DNA of 64,000 nucleotides from Calliopsis andreniformis (GCF_051401765.1 NW_027480569.1:1052944-1116943); one strand, 5' to 3'; positions 26,570 through 40,820 are shown, counted from the stretch's first letter. A program made the numbers and translations. The notes: generated by a model not told the origin, from the sequence alone.

Positions 26570-28270
26570 GATTGATGACTGAGGATTGACGACTGAGAAT
26601 TGAGGATTGAGGATGATGTTTGAAGATTGAGTATTGAGGATTGAATATTGAGGATTGAGGATTGAGGATTGAGGACTGAGGATCGAGGATTGAAGATTGA
26701 GAATTGAGGATTGAAGATTGAGGGTTGAGCATTGAGGATTGAGGATTGAGGATTGAGGATTGGGTACTGAGGATTGAGGAATGAGGATTGAGGATTGAGG
26801 TTTGAGGATTGAGGATTGCAGATTGAGTGTTGAGGATAGAAGGTGGAGGATTGAGGATTGAGGATTGAGGAATGACGATTGAAGGTTGAGTATTGAGGAT
26901 TGAAGATTGAGGATAGAGTATTGTGTACTGAGGATGGAGGATGATGGCTGAGGGCTGAGGATTGAGGATTGAGAAATGAGGATTGCGGATTGAGGATTGA
27001 AATTGAGGATTGGGTATTGACGATTGAAGAATGAGGGTTGAGGAATTAGGATTGAGGATTGAGGATTGAGGATTGAAGGTTGAGGGTTGGGTATTGAGGA
27101 TAGAAGAATTAGGATTGAGGATTGAGGATAGGGGATTGAGGATTGAAGATTGAGTGTTGAGGATTGAAGATTGAGGATTGAGGATTGAGGATTGAGGATT
27201 GAAGATTGAGTATTGAGGATTGAAGATTGAGGATTGAGTATTGAGGATTGAGGATTCAGGGTTGAAGAGTGAGGATTGAGGATTGAGGATTGAGGATTGA
27301 GGATTGAGGATTGAGGATTGAAGATTGAATATTGATGATTGAATATTGATGATTGAATATTGAGGACTGAGGATTGAGGGTTGTGGATTGAGGAAGAGGA
27401 TTGAATATTTATGTTTGAGGTCTGAGGATTAAGGATTGAGGATTGAGAATTGAGGATTGAGGATTGATGATTGAAGATTGAGGATTGGGTATTTAGGATT
27501 GAAGAATGAGGATTGAGGATTGAGGTATGAGGATTGAGGATTGAAGATTGAGTATTGATGATTGAATATTGAGGATTGAGGATTGAGGATTGACGACTGA
27601 GTATTGAGGATTGAGGATTGCTGATTGAAGATTCAGTATTGAGGATTGAATGTTGCGGATTGAGGATTGAGGATTGAGGATTGAGAATTGAGGATTGAGG
27701 ATTGAGGATTGAAGATTGAGTATTGAGTGTTGAAGGTTGAGGATTGTGGATTGAGAATTAAGGATTGAGGATTGAATATTGTAGATTGAGTATTGATGCC
27801 TGAGTATTGAGGATTGAGGATTGAGGGTTGAGGATTGAGGATTGAAGATTGAGTATTGAGGATTGAAGATTGAGGGTTGAAGATTGAGTATTGATGATTG
27901 AATATTGAGGATTGAGGATTGAGGATTGAGGATTGAGGATTGAGGATAGAGGATTGAGGATTGAAGATTGAGTATTGATGATTGAATATTGAGGATTGAG
28001 GATTGAGGTTTGAGGATTGAGGACGAGGACTGACGGTAGAGGATTTAGGTTTGAGGATTGAGGATTGAGGACTGAGGATTGAGGATGAGTGCTAAGCGTC
28101 GGGGATTGAGGTTCGACGACTGAGGACTGAGGATTGAGGATTGAGAATTGTGGATTGATGTTTGAGGATTGAAGATTGAGGATTGGGTATTGAGGATTGA
28201 AGAATGAGGATTGAGAATTGAGGATTGAGGATTGAGGATTGAAGATTGAGTATTGATGATTGAATATTGA
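26570..28270 (+). repeat. Duplicated block L5, copy 1
   Basis: Pairs with 34,635-36,300. The offset steps from 8,065 to 8,058 to 8,030 along the block, so the two copies differ by indels of one and four heptamer units. A C-cassette variant at 27,378 has GAGGAAGAGG where most copies have GAGGACGAGG, and its partner at 35,436 shares this. Confidence 0.8.
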
Positions 28271-28687
28271 GGATTGAGGATTGAGGATTGAGGATTGAAG
28301 ATTGAGTATTGGGGATTGAAGATTGAGGATTGAGTATTGAAGGTTGAGGATTCAGGGTTGAAAATTAAGGATTGAGGATTGAGGATTGAGGACTGAGGAT
28401 TGAGGATTGAAGATTGAATATTGATGATTGAATATTGAGAATTGAGGATTGAGGGTTGTGGATTGAGGACGAGGACTGAGGGTTGAATATTGATGTTTGA
28501 GGTCTGAGGATTAAGGATTGAGGATTGAGAATTGAGTATTGAGGATTGAGGATTGAAGATTGAGGATTGGGTGTTTAGTATTGAAGAATGAGGATTGAGG
28601 ATTGAGGTTTGAGGATTGAGGATTGAACATTGAGTATTGATGATTGAATATTGAGGATTGAGGATTGAGGATTGAGGATTGAGGATT
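27452..28687 (+). repeat. Duplicated block L4, copy 2
   Basis: Partner of 24,480-25,715. Its left part also overlaps the longer duplication that pairs 26,570-28,270 with 34,635-36,300, so this text exists in at least three versions in the window (A-cassettes 25,049, 28,021 and 36,051), plus the distal copy at 62,117. Confidence 0.85.
28021..28122 (+). repeat. A-cassette, subtype a5
   Basis: Copy of 25,049 at offset 2,972. Confidence 0.85.
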
Positions 28688-28829
28688 GGGTATTGAGGAT
28701 TGAGTAATGAGGATTGAGGATTGAGGTTTGAGGATTGAGGATTGAAGATTGAGTATTGATGATTGAATATTGAGGATTGAGGATTGAGGATTGAGGATTG
28801 AGGATTGAGGATTGAGGATTGAAGATTGA

Positions 28830-31710
28830 GTATTGAGGATTGAAGATTGAGGATTGAAGATTGAGGATTGAAGATTGAGGATTGATGATTGAATGTTGAG
28901 GATTGAGGATTGAGGATTGAGGATTGAGGATTGTGTATTGAGGATTGAGGAATGAGGATTGAGGATTGAGGTTCGAGGATTGAGTATTGCAGATTGAGTA
29001 TTGAGGATTGAAGATTGAGGATTGAGGATTGAGGATTGAGGAATGAGGATTGAAGATTGAGTATTGAGGATTGAAGATTGAGGATAGAGGATTGGGTACT
29101 GAGGATGGAGAATGAGGGCTGAGGGTTGAGGATTGAGGATTGAGAAATGAGGATTGAGGATTGAGGATCGAAATTGAGGATTGGGTATTGAGGATTGAAG
29201 AATGAGTATTGAGGAATTAGGATTGAATATTGAGGATTGAGGATTGAAGATTGAGGATTGAAGAATGAGGATTGAGGACTGAGGATTGAGGATTGAGGAT
29301 CGAAGATTGAGTGTTGAGGATTGAAGATTGAGGATTGAGGATTGACGATTGAGGATTGAGGATTGAAGATTGAGTATTGAGGATTGAAGGTTGAGGATTG
29401 AGTATTGAGGATTGAGGATTCAGGGTTGAAGATTGAGGATTGAGGATTGAAGGTTGAGGATTGTGGATTGAGGATTAAGGATTGTGGATTGAATATTGTA
29501 GATTGAGTATTGATGCCTGAGGATTGAGGATTGAGGATTGAGGATTGATGCCTGAGGATTGAGTATCGAGGATTGAGGATTGAGGATTGGAGATTGATTA
29601 TTGAGGATTGAAGATTGAGGATTGAGGATTGAGGATTGAGAATTGAGAATTGAGTATGAGGACTGAAGGTTGAGGATTGAGGTTTGAGGAATGAGGATTG
29701 AGTGTTGGGTAATGAGGATTGAGGATTGAGGATTGAGGATTGAGCATTGAAGATTGAGTATTGATGCCTGAGGATTGAGGATTGAGGATTGATGATTGAG
29801 GATCGAGGATTGATGATTGAGAATTGAGGATTGAAGATTGAGGATTGAGGATTGAGGATTCAGGATGGAGGATGAGGGCTGAGGGTTGAGGATTGAGGAT
29901 TGAGAAATGAGGATTGAGGATTGAGGATTGAAATTGAGGATTGGGTATTGAGGATTGAGGATTGTGGATTGAAGTTTCAATATTGATGATTGAATATTGA
30001 GGACTGAGGATTGAGGGTTGTGGATCGAGGACGAGTACTGAGGGTTGAATATTGATGTTTGGGGTCTGAGGATTAAGGATTGAGGATAGAGAATTGAGGA
30101 TTGAGGATTGAGGATTGAAGATTGAGGATTGGGTATTTAGGATTGAAGAATGAGGATTGAGGATTGAGGTTTGAGGATTGAGGATTGAAGATTGAGTATT
30201 GACGATTGAATATTGAGGATTGAGGATTGAGGATTGAGGATCTAAGATTGGAAATTGATTATTGAGTATTGAAGGTTGAGGATTGTGGATTGAGCATTGA
30301 GGATTGAGGATTGAGGATCGAGGATTGAGGATTGAGGATTGAGGATTGAGGATTGAGGATTGAGGATCGAAGATTGAGTATTGATGATTGAATATTGAGG
30401 ATTGAGGATTGAGGTTTGAGGATTGAGGATTGCGTATTGAGGATTGAGGATTGAGTATTGAAGATTGAGTATTGATGCCTGTGGATTGAGGTTCGAGGAT
30501 TGAGGATTGAGGATTGGAGATTGACTATTGAGGATTGAAGATCGAGGATTGAGGATTGAGGATTGAGAATTGAGAATTGAGTATGAGGACTGAGGGTTGA
30601 GGATTGAGGTTTGAGGAATGTGGACTGAGGGTTGGGGAATGAGGATTGAGGATTGAGGATTGAGGATTGAGCATTGAAGGTTGAGTATTGATGCCTGAGG
30701 ATTGAGGATTGAGGATTGATGATTGAGGATCGAGGATTGAAGATTGAGAATTGAGGATTGAAGATTGAGTGTTGGGGATTGAGGATTGAGGATGGAGGAT
30801 GAGGGCTGAGGGTTGAGGGTTGAGGATTGAGAAATGAGGATTCAGGATTGAGGATTGAAATTGAGGATTGGGTATTGAGGATTGACAAATGACGATTGAG
30901 GAATTAGGATTGAGGATTGAGGATTGAGGATTGAAGATTGAGGATTGGGTATTGAGGGTTGAAGGATGAGGATTGAGGATTGAGGATTGACGATTGAGTA
31001 TTGAAGATTGAGGATTGATGACTGAGGATTGACGACTGAGAATTGAGGGTTGAGGATGATGTTTGAAGATTGAGTATTGAGGATTGAATATTGAGGATTG
31101 AGGATTGAGGATTGAGGACTGAGGATTGAGGATTGAAGATTGAGTATTGAGTATTGAAGGGTGAGGATTGTGGGTTGAGGATTAAGTATTGAGGATTGAA
31201 TATTGTAGATTGAGTATTGATGCCTGAGGATTGAGGATTGAGGATTGAGGATTGAGGATTGAGGATTGAAGATTGAGTATTGAGGATTGAAGATTGAGGA
31301 TTGAAGATTGAGTATTGATGATTGAATATTGAGGATTGAGGATTGAGGATTGAGGATTGAGGATTGGGTATTGAGGATTGAGGAATGAGGATTGAGGATT
31401 GAGGTTTGAGGATTGAGGATTGAGGATTGAGGAATGTCGATTGAAGGTTGAGTATTGAGGATTGAAGATTGAGGATAGAGGATTGTGTACTGAGGATGGA
31501 GGATGATGGCTGAGGGCTGAGGATTGAGGATTGAGAAATGAGGATTGCGGATTGAGGATTGAAATTGTGGATTGGGTACTGACGATTGAAGAATGAGGGT
31601 TGAGGAATTAGGATTGAGGATTGAGGATTGAGGATTGAAGATTGAGGGTTGGGTATTGAGGATAGAAGAATGAGGATTGAGGATTGAGGATAGAGGATTG
31701 AGGATTGAAG
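28830..31710 (+). repeat. Duplicated block L6, copy 1 (about 2.9 kb)
   Basis: Pairs with 37,925-40,820. The offset is 9,096 on the left, 9,110 after a two-unit insertion in the partner, and 9,109 after a single-base loss in the partner near 39,420. It contains a C-cassette at 30,015 and no A-cassette. Sharing stops at about 31,710. Confidence 0.8.
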
Positions 31711-31904
31711 ATTGAGTGTTGAGGATTGAAAATTGAGGATTGAGGATTGAGGATTGAGGATTGAAGATTGAGTATTGAGGATTGAAGATTGAGGATTGAG
31801 TATTGAGTATTGAGGATTCTTAGTTGAAGATTCAGGATTGAGGATTGAGGATTGAGGATTGAGGATTGAGGATTGAAGATTGAATATTGATGATTGAATA
31901 TTGA

Positions 31905-33100
31905 TGATCGAATATTGAGGACTGAGGATTGAGGGTTGTGGATTGAGGAAGAGGATTGAATATTTATGTTTGAGGTCTGAGGATTAAGGATTGAGGATTG
32001 AGAATTGAGGATTGAGGATTGAGGATTGAAGATTGAGGATTGGGTATTTAGGATTGAAGAATGAGGATTGAGGATTGAGGTTTGAGGATTGAGGATTGAA
32101 GATTGAGTATTGATGATTGAATATTGAGGATTGAGGATTGAGGTTTGAGGATTGAGGATGAAGACTGAGGGTTGAGGATTGAGGTTTGAGGAACGAGGAT
32201 TGAGGTTGAGGATTGAGGACTAAGGATTGACGATTGGGTATTGAAGATTGAGGATTGATGACTGAGGATTGACGACTGAGAATTGAGGATTGAGGATTGC
32301 TGAATGAAGATTGAGTATTGAGGATTGAATATTGCGGATTGAGGATTGAGGATTGAGGATTGAGAATTGAGGATTGAGGATTGAGGATTGAAGATTGAGT
32401 ATTGAACGTTGAAGGTTGAGGATTGTGGATTGAGAATTAAGGATTGAGGATTGAATATTGTAGATTGAGTATTCATGCCTGAGGATTGAGGATTGAGGAT
32501 TGAGGGTTGAGGATTGAGGATTGAAGATTGAGTATTGAGGATTGAAGATTGAGGGTTGAAGATTGAGTATTGATGATTGAATATTGAGGATTGAGGATTG
32601 AGGATTGAGGATTGAGGATTGAGGATAGAGGATTGAGGATTGAAGATTTTAGTATTGATGATTGAATATTGAGGATTGAGGATTGAGGTTTGAGGATTGA
32701 GGACGAGGACTGACGGTACAGGATTTAGGTTTGTGGATTGAGGATTGAGGACAGAGGATTGAGGATGAGTGCTAAGCGTCGGGGATTGAGGTTCGACGAC
32801 TGAGGACTGAGGATTGAGGATTGAGAATTGAGGATTGATGTTTGAGGATTGAAGATTGAGGATTGGGTATTGAGGATTGAAGAATGAGAACTGAGAATTG
32901 AGGATTGGGGATTGAGGATTGAGGATTGAAGATTGTGTATTGATGATTGAATATTGAGGATTGAGGATTGAGGATTGAGGATTGAAGATTGAGTATTGAG
33001 GATTGAAGATTGAGGATTGAGTATTGAAGATTGAGGATTCAGGGTTGAAAATTGAGGATTGAGGATTGAGGATTGAGGATTGAGGATTGAGGATTGAAGA
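31905..33100 (+). repeat. Duplicated block L7, copy 1
   Basis: Pairs with 36,734-37,925 at offset 4,829. After a one-base insertion in this copy near 32,648 (GATTTTAG against GATTGAG) the offset becomes 4,828. It includes C-cassette 31,933, D-cassette 32,158 and A-cassette 32,701, which has the GGTACAGG variant shared by its partners. Confidence 0.85.
32701..32802 (+). repeat. A-cassette, subtype a6
   Basis: Subtype a6 has GACGGTACAGG, TTTGTGG and GGACAGAGG in place of GACGGTAGAGG, TTTGAGG and GGACTGAGG. Confidence 0.85.
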
Positions 33101-34634
33101 TTGAATATTGATGATTGAATATTGAGAATTGAGGATTGAGGATTGTGGAGTGAGGACGAGGACTGAGGGTTGAATATTGATGTTTGAGGTCTGAGGATGA
33201 AGGATTGAGGATTGAGAGTTGAGTATTGAGGATTGAGGATTGAAGATTGAGGATTGGGTGTTTAGTATTGAAGAATGAGGATTGAGGATTGAGGTTTGAG
33301 GATTGAGGATTGAAGATTGAGTATTGATGGTTGAATATTGAGGGTTGAGGATTGAATATTGAGGATTGAGGATTGAGGATTGAGGATTGAGGATTGAGGA
33401 TTGAGGATTGAGGATTGAAGATTGAGTATTGAGTATTGAAGGTTGAGGATTGTGGATTGAGGATTAAGGATAGTGGATTGAATATTGTAGATTGAGTATT
33501 GATGCCTGAGGATTGAGGATTGAGGATTGAGGATTGAGGATTGAGGATTGAAGGTTGAGTATTGAGGATTGAAGATTGAGGATTGAAGATTGAGTATTGG
33601 TGATTGAATATTGAGGATTGAGGATTGAGGATTGAGGATTGAGGATTGGGTATTGAGGATTGAGTAATGAGGATTGAGGATTGAGGTTTGAGGATTGAGG
33701 ATTGAAGATTGAGTATTGATGATTGAATATTGAGGATTGTGGATTGAGGTTTGAGGATTGAGGATTGAGGATTGAGGATTGAAGATTGAGTATTGAGGAT
33801 TGAAGATTGAGAATTGAAGATTGAGTATTGATGATTGAATGTTGAGGATTGAGGATTGAGGATTGAGGATTGAGGATTGTGTATTGAGGATTGAGGAATG
33901 AGGATTGAGGATTGATGTTTGAGGATTGAGGATTGCAGATTGAGTATTGAGGATTGAAGATTGAGGATTGAGGATTGAGGATTGAGGAATGAGGATTGAA
34001 GATTGAGTATTGAGGATTGAAGATTGAGGATACAGGATTGGGTACTGAGGATGGAGAATGAGGGCTGAGGGTTGAGGATTGAGGATTGAGAAATGAGGAT
34101 TGAGGATTGAGGATTGAAATTGAGGATTGGGTATTGAGGATTGAAGAATGAGTATTGAGGAGTTAGGATTGAGGATTGAGGATTGAGGATTGAAGATTGA
34201 GGATTGGGTATTGAGGATTGAAGAATGAGGATTGAGGACTGAGGATTGAGGATTGAGGATTGAAGATTGAGTGTTGAGGATTGAAGATTGAGGATTGAGG
34301 ATTGATGATTGAGGATTGAGGAGTGAAGATTGAGTATTGAGGATTGAAGGTTGAGGATTGAGTATTGAGGATTGAGGATTCAGGGTTGAAGATTGAGGAT
34401 TGAGGATTGAGGAATGAGGATTGAGGATTAAGGATTGAAGATTGAGTATTGAGGATGGAAGATTGAGGTTTGAAGATTGAGTATTGATGATTGAATATTG
34501 AGGATTGAGGATTGAGGATTGAGGATTGAGGATTGAGGATTGAAATTGAGGATTGGGTATTGAGGATTGAAGAATGAGGATTGAGGAATTAGGATTGAGG
34601 ATTGAGGTTTGAGGAACGAGGATTGAGGATTGAG

Positions 34635-36300
34635 GATTGATGACTGAGGATTGACGACTGAGAATTGAGGATTGAGGATGATGTTTGAAGATTGAGTATT
34701 GAGGATTGAATATTGAGGATTGAGGATTGAGGATTGAGGACTGAGGATCGAGGATTGAAGATTGAGAATTGAGGATTGAAGATTGAGGGTTGAGCATTGA
34801 GGATTGAGGATTGAGGATTGAGGATTGGGTATTGAGGATTGAGGAATGAGGATTGAGGATTGAGGTTTGAGGATTGAGGATTGCAGATTGAGTGTTGAGG
34901 ATAGAAGGTGGAGGATTGAGGATTGAGGATTGAGGAATGACGATTGAAGGTTGAGTATTGAGGATTGAAGATTGAGGATAGAGTATTGTGTACTGAGGAT
35001 GGAGGATGATGGCTGAGGGCTGAGGATTGAGGATTGAGAAATGAGGACTGCGGATTGAGGATTGAAATTGAGGATTGGGTATTGACGATTGAAGAATGAG
35101 GGTTGAGGAATTAGGATTGAGGATTGAGGATTGAGGATTGAAGATTGAGGGTTGGGTATTGAGGATAGAAGAATGAGGATTGAGGATTGAGGATAGGGGA
35201 TTGAGGATTGAAGATTGAGTGTTGAGGATTGAAGATTGAGGATTGAGGATTGAGGATTGAGGATTGAAGATTGAGTATTGAGGATTGAAGATTGAGGATT
35301 GAGTATTGAGGATTGAGGATTCAGGGTTGAAGATTGAGGATTGAGGATTGAGGATTGAGGATTGAGGATTGAGGATTGAAGATTGAATATTGATGATTGA
35401 ATATTGATGATTGAATATTGAGGACTGAGGATTGAGGGTTGTGGATTGAGGAAGAGGATTGAATATTTATGTTTGAGGTCTGAGGATTAAGGATTGAGGA
35501 TTGAGAATTGAGGATTGAGGATTGATGATTGAAGATTGAGGATTGGGTATTTAGGATTGAAGAATGAGGATTGAGGATTGAGGTATGAGGATTGAGGATT
35601 GAAGATTGAGTATTGATGATTGAATATTGAGGATTGAGGATTGAGGATTGACGACTGAGTATTGAGGATTGAGGATTGCTGATTGAAGATTCAGTATTGA
35701 GGATTGAATGTTGCGGGTTGAGGATTGAGGATTGAGGATTGAAGATTGAGTATTGAGTGTGGAAGGTTGAGGATTGTGGATTGAGAATTAAGGATTGAGG
35801 ATTGAATATTGTAGATTGAGTATTGATGCCTGAGGATTGAGGATTGAGGATTGAGGGTTGAGGATTGAGGATTGAAGATTGAGTATTGAGGATTGAAGAT
35901 TGAGGGTTGAAGATTGAGTATTGATGATTGAATATTGAGGATTGAGGATTGAGGATTGAGGATTGAGGATTGAGGATAGAGGATTGAGGATTGAAGATTG
36001 AGTATTGATGATTGAATATTGAGGATTGAGGATTGAGGTTTGAGGATTGAGGACGAGGACTGACGGTAGAGGATTTAGGTTTGAGGATTGAGGATTGAGG
36101 ACTGAGGATTGAGGATGAGTGCTAAGCGTCGGGGATTGAGGTTCGACGACTGAGGACTGAGGACTGAGGATTGAGAATTGTGGATTGATGTTTGAGGATT
36201 GAAGATTGAGGATTGGGTATTGAGGATTGAAGAATGAGGATTGAGAATTGAGGATTGAGGATTGAGGATTGAAGATTGAGTATTGATGATTGAATATTGA
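34635..36300 (+). repeat. Duplicated block L5, copy 2
   Basis: Partner of 26,570-28,270; it has lost four units near 35,720-35,750 relative to it. The block lies wholly inside the segment that was copied again to 60,701-62,366. Confidence 0.8.
36051..36152 (+). repeat. A-cassette, subtype a5
   Basis: Identical in its subtype marks to 28,021; copied to 62,117. Confidence 0.85.
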
Positions 36301-36733
36301 GGATTGAGGTTTGAGGATTGAGGATGAAGACTGAGGGTTGAGGATTGAGGTTTGAGGAACGAGGATTGAGGATTGAGGATTGAGGACTAAGGACTGACGA
36401 TTGAGTATTGAAGATTGAGGATTGATGACTGAGGATTGACTACTGAGAATTGAGGATTGAGGATTGATGATTGAAGATTGAGTATTGAGGATTGAATATT
36501 GAGGATTGAGGATTGAGGATTGAGGATTGAGGATCGAGGATTGAGGATTGAAGATTGAGTATTGAGTATTGAAGGTTGAGGATTGTGGATTGAGGATTAA
36601 GTATAGTTGATTGAATATTGTAGATTGAGTATTGATGCCTGAGGATTGAGGATTGATGATTGAGGATTGATGATTGAGGATTGAAGGTTGAGTATTGAGG
36701 ATTGAAGATTGAGGATTGAAGATTGAGTATTGA

Positions 36734-37925
36734 TGATTGAATATTGAGGACTGAGGATTGAGGGTTGTGGATTGAGGAAGAGGATTGAATATTTATGTTT
36801 GAGGTCTGAGGATTAAGGATTGAGGATTGAGAATTGAGGATTGAGGATTGAGGATTGAAGATTGAGGATTGGGTATTTAGGATTGAAGAATGAGGATTGA
36901 GGATTGAGGTTTGAGGATTGAGGATTGAAGATTGAGTATTGATGATTGAATATTGAGGATTGAGGATTGAGGTTTGAGGATTGAGGATGAAGACTGAGGG
37001 TTGAGGATTGAGGTTTGGGGAACGAGGATTGAGGTTGAGGATTGAGGACTAAGGATTGACGATTGTGTATTGAAGATTGAGGATTGATGACTGAGGATTG
37101 ACGACTGAGAATTGAGGATTGAGGATTGCTGAATGAAGATTGAGTATTGAGGATTGAATATTGCGGATTGAGGATTGAGGATTGAGGATTGAGAATTGAG
37201 TATTGAGGATTGAGGATTGAAGATTGAGTATTGAACGTTGAAGGTTGAGGATTGTGGATTGAGAATTAAGGATTGAGGATTGAATATTGTAGATTGAGTA
37301 TTCATGCCTGAGGATTGAGGATTGAGGATTGAGGGTTGAGGATTGAGGATTGAAGATTGAGTATTGAGGATTGAAGATTGAGGGTTGAAGATTGAGTATT
37401 GATGATTGAATATTGAGGATTGAGGATTGAGGATTGAGGATTGAGGATTGAGGATAGAGGATTGAGGATTGAAGATTGAGTATTGATGATTGAATATTGA
37501 GGATTGAGGATTGAGGTTTGAGGATTGAGGACGAGGACTGACGGTACAGGATTTAGGTTTGTGGATTGAGGATTGAGGACAGAGGATTGAGGATGAGTGC
37601 TAAGCGTCGGGGATTGAGGTTCGACGACTGAGGACTGAGGATTGAGGATTGAGAATTGAGGATTGATGTTTGAGGATTGAAGATTGAGGATTGGGTATTG
37701 AGGATTGAAGAATGAGAATTGAGAATTGAGGATTGAGGATTGAGGATTGAGGATTGAAGATTGAGTATTGATGATTGAATATTGAGGATTGAGGATTGAG
37801 GATTGAGGATTGAAGATTGAGTATTGAGGATTGAAGATTGAGGATTGAGTATTGAAGATTGAGGATTCAGGGTTGAAAATTGAGGATTGAGGATTGAGGA
37901 TTGAGGATTGAGGATTGAAGATTGG
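36734..37925 (+). repeat. Duplicated block L7, copy 2
   Basis: Partner of 31,905-33,100: C-cassette 36,762, D-cassette 36,986, A-cassette 37,529. The same text is found a third time at 62,800-63,991 in the distal segment. That third copy is closer to this one than to copy 1, because it lacks the one-base insertion. Confidence 0.85.
37529..37630 (+). repeat. A-cassette, subtype a6
   Basis: Shares all three a6 marks with 32,701; copied to 63,595. Confidence 0.85.
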
Positions 37926-40820
37926 GTATTGAGGATTGAAGATTGAGGATTGAAGATTGAGGATTGAAGATTGAGGATTGATGATTGAATGTTGAGGATT
38001 GAGGATTGAGGATTGAGGATTGAGGATTGTGTATTGAGGATTGAGGAATGAGGATTGAGGATTGAGGTTCGAGGATTGAGGATTGCAGATTGAGTATTGA
38101 GGATTGAAGATTGAGGATTGAGGATTGAGGATTGAGGAATGAGGATTGAAGATTGAGTATTGAGGATTGAAGATTGAGGAGAGAGTATTGGGTACTGAGG
38201 ATGGAGAATGAGGGCTGAGGGTTGAGGATTGAGGATTGAGAAATGAGGATTGAGGATTGAGGATCGAAATTGAGGATTGGGTATTGAGGATTGAAGAATG
38301 AGTATTGAGGAATTAGGATTGAAGATTGAGGATTGAGGATTGAAGATTGAGGATTGGGAATTGAGGATTGAAGAATGAGGATTGAGGAATGAGGATTGAG
38401 GATTGAGGATCGAAGATTGAGTGTTGAGGATTGAAGATTGAGGATTGAGGATTGACGATTGAGGATTGAGGATTGAAGATTGAGTATTGAGGATTGAAGG
38501 TTGAGGATTGAGTATTGAGGATTGAGGATTCAGGGTTGAAGATTGAGGATTGAGGATTGAAGGTTGAGGATTGTGGATTGAGGATTAAGGATTGTGGATT
38601 GAATATTGTAGATTGAGTATTGATGCCTGAGGATTGAGGATTGAGGATTGAGGATTGATGCCTGAGGATTGAGTATCGAGGATTGAGGATTGAGGATTGG
38701 AGGTTGATTATTGAGGATTGAAGATTGAGGATTGAGGATTGAGGATTGAGAATTGAGAATTGAGTATGAGGACTGAAGGTTGAGGATTGAGGTTTGAGGA
38801 ATGAGGATTGAGTGTTGGGTAATGAGGATTGAGGATTGAGGATTGAGGATTGAGCATTGAAGATTGAGTATTGATGCCTGAGGATTGAGGATTGAGGATT
38901 GATGATTGAGGATCGAGGATTGATGATTGAGAATTGAGGATTGAAGATTGAGGATTGAGGATTGAGGATTGAGGATGGAGGATGAGGACTGAGGGTTGAG
39001 GATTGAGGATTGAGAAATGAGGATTGAGGATTGAGGATTGAAATTGAGGATTGGGTATTGAGGATTGAGGATTGTGGATTGAAGTTTGATTATTGATGAT
39101 TGAATATTGAGGACTGAGGATTGAGGGTTGTGGATCGAGGACGAGTACTGAGGGTTGAATATTGATGTTTGGGGTCTGAGGATTAAGGATTGAGGATAGA
39201 GAATTGAGGATTGAGGATTGAGGATTGAAGATTGAGGATTGGGTATTTAGGATTGAAGAATGAGGATTGAGGATTGAGGTTTGAGGATTGAGGATTGAAG
39301 ATTGAGTATTGACGATTGAATATTGAGGATTGAGGATTGAGGATTGAGGATCTAAGATTGGAAATTGATTATTGAGTATTGAAGGATGAGGATTGTGGAT
39401 TGAGCATTGAGGATTGAGGATGAGGATCGAGGATTGAGGATTGAGGATTGAGGATTGAGGATTGAGGATTGAGGATCGAAGATTGAGTATTGATGATTGA
39501 ATATTGAGGATTGAGGATTGAGGTTTGAGGATTGAGGATTGCGGATTGAGGATTGAGGATTGAGTATTGAAGATTGAGTATTGATGCCTGAGGATTGAGG
39601 ATCGAGGATTGAGGATTGAGGATTGGAGATTGACTATTGAGGATTGAAGATCGAGGATTGAGGATTGAGGATTGAGAATTGAGAATTGAGTATGAGGACT
39701 GAGGGTTGAGGATTGAGGTTTGAGGAATGAGGACTGAGGGTTGGGGAATGAGGATTGAGGATTGAGGATTGAGGATTGAGCATTGAAGGTTGAGTATTGA
39801 TGCCTGAGGATTGAGGATTGAGGATTGATGATTGAGGATCGAGGATTGAAGATTGAGAATTGAGGATTGAAGATTGAGGGTTGAGTATTGAGGATTGAGG
39901 ATGGAGGATGAGGGCTGAGGGTTGAGGGTTGAGGATTGAGAAATGAGGATTCAGGATTGAGGATTGAAATTGAGGATTGGGTATTGAGGATTGACAAATG
40001 ATGATTGAGGAATTAGGATTGAGGATTGAGGATTGAGGATTGAAGATTGAGGATTGGGTATTGAGGGTTGAAGGATGAGGATTGAGGATTGAGGATTGAC
40101 GATTGAGTATTGAAGATTGAGGATTGATGACTGAGGATTGACGACTGAGAATTGAGGGTTGAGGATGATGTTTGAAGATTGAGTATTGAGGATTGAATAT
40201 TGAGGATTGAGGATTGAGGATTGAGGACTGAGGATTGAGGATTGAAGATTGAGTATTGAGTATTGAAGGGTGAGGATTGTGGGTTGAGGATTAAGTATTG
40301 AGGATTGAATATTGTAGATTGAGTATTGATGCCTGAGGATTGAGGATTGAGGATTGAGGATTGAGGATTGAGGATTGAAGATTGAGTATTGAGGATTGAA
40401 GATTGAGGATTGAAGATTGAGTATTGATGATTGAATATTGAGGATTGAGGATTGAGGATTGAGGATTGATGATTGGGTATTGAGGATTGAGGAATGAGGA
40501 TTGAGGATTGAGGTTTGAGGATTGACGATTGAGGATTGAGGAATGACGATTGAAGGTTGAGTATTGAGGATTGAAGATTGAGGATAGAGGATTGTGTACT
40601 GAGGATGGAGGATGATGGCTGAGGGCTGAGGATTGAGGATTGAGAAATGAGGATTGCGGATTGAGGATTGAAATTGTGGATTGGGTACTGACGATTGAAG
40701 AATGAGGGTTGAGGAATTAGGATTGAGGATTGAGGATTGAGGATTGAAGATTGAGGGTTGGGTATTGAGGATAGAAGAATGAGGATTGAGGATTGAGGAT
40801 AGAGGATTGAGGATTGAAGA
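37925..40820 (+). repeat. Duplicated block L6, copy 2 (about 2.9 kb)
   Basis: Partner of 28,830-31,710, with a C-cassette at 39,125. It is the last domain A block before the change to domain B; the stretch after it (40,844-41,362) instead resembles 45,791-46,302. Confidence 0.8.

Larger units (their letters stand above)
33813..37934 (+). repeat. Source-like copy of the 26,066-bp-offset duplication
   Basis: Matches 59,879-64,000 base for base at all positions checked, with a constant offset of 26,066. It spans blocks L5 copy 2 and L7 copy 2, so it was copied after those blocks existed (inference). Which copy is older cannot be told from the window. Confidence 0.9.

Noticed and set aside
33262..34797. 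511-codon minus-strand open frame
   Set aside because: Same reason; most of it is the copy of the 575-codon frame 26,066 bp away.
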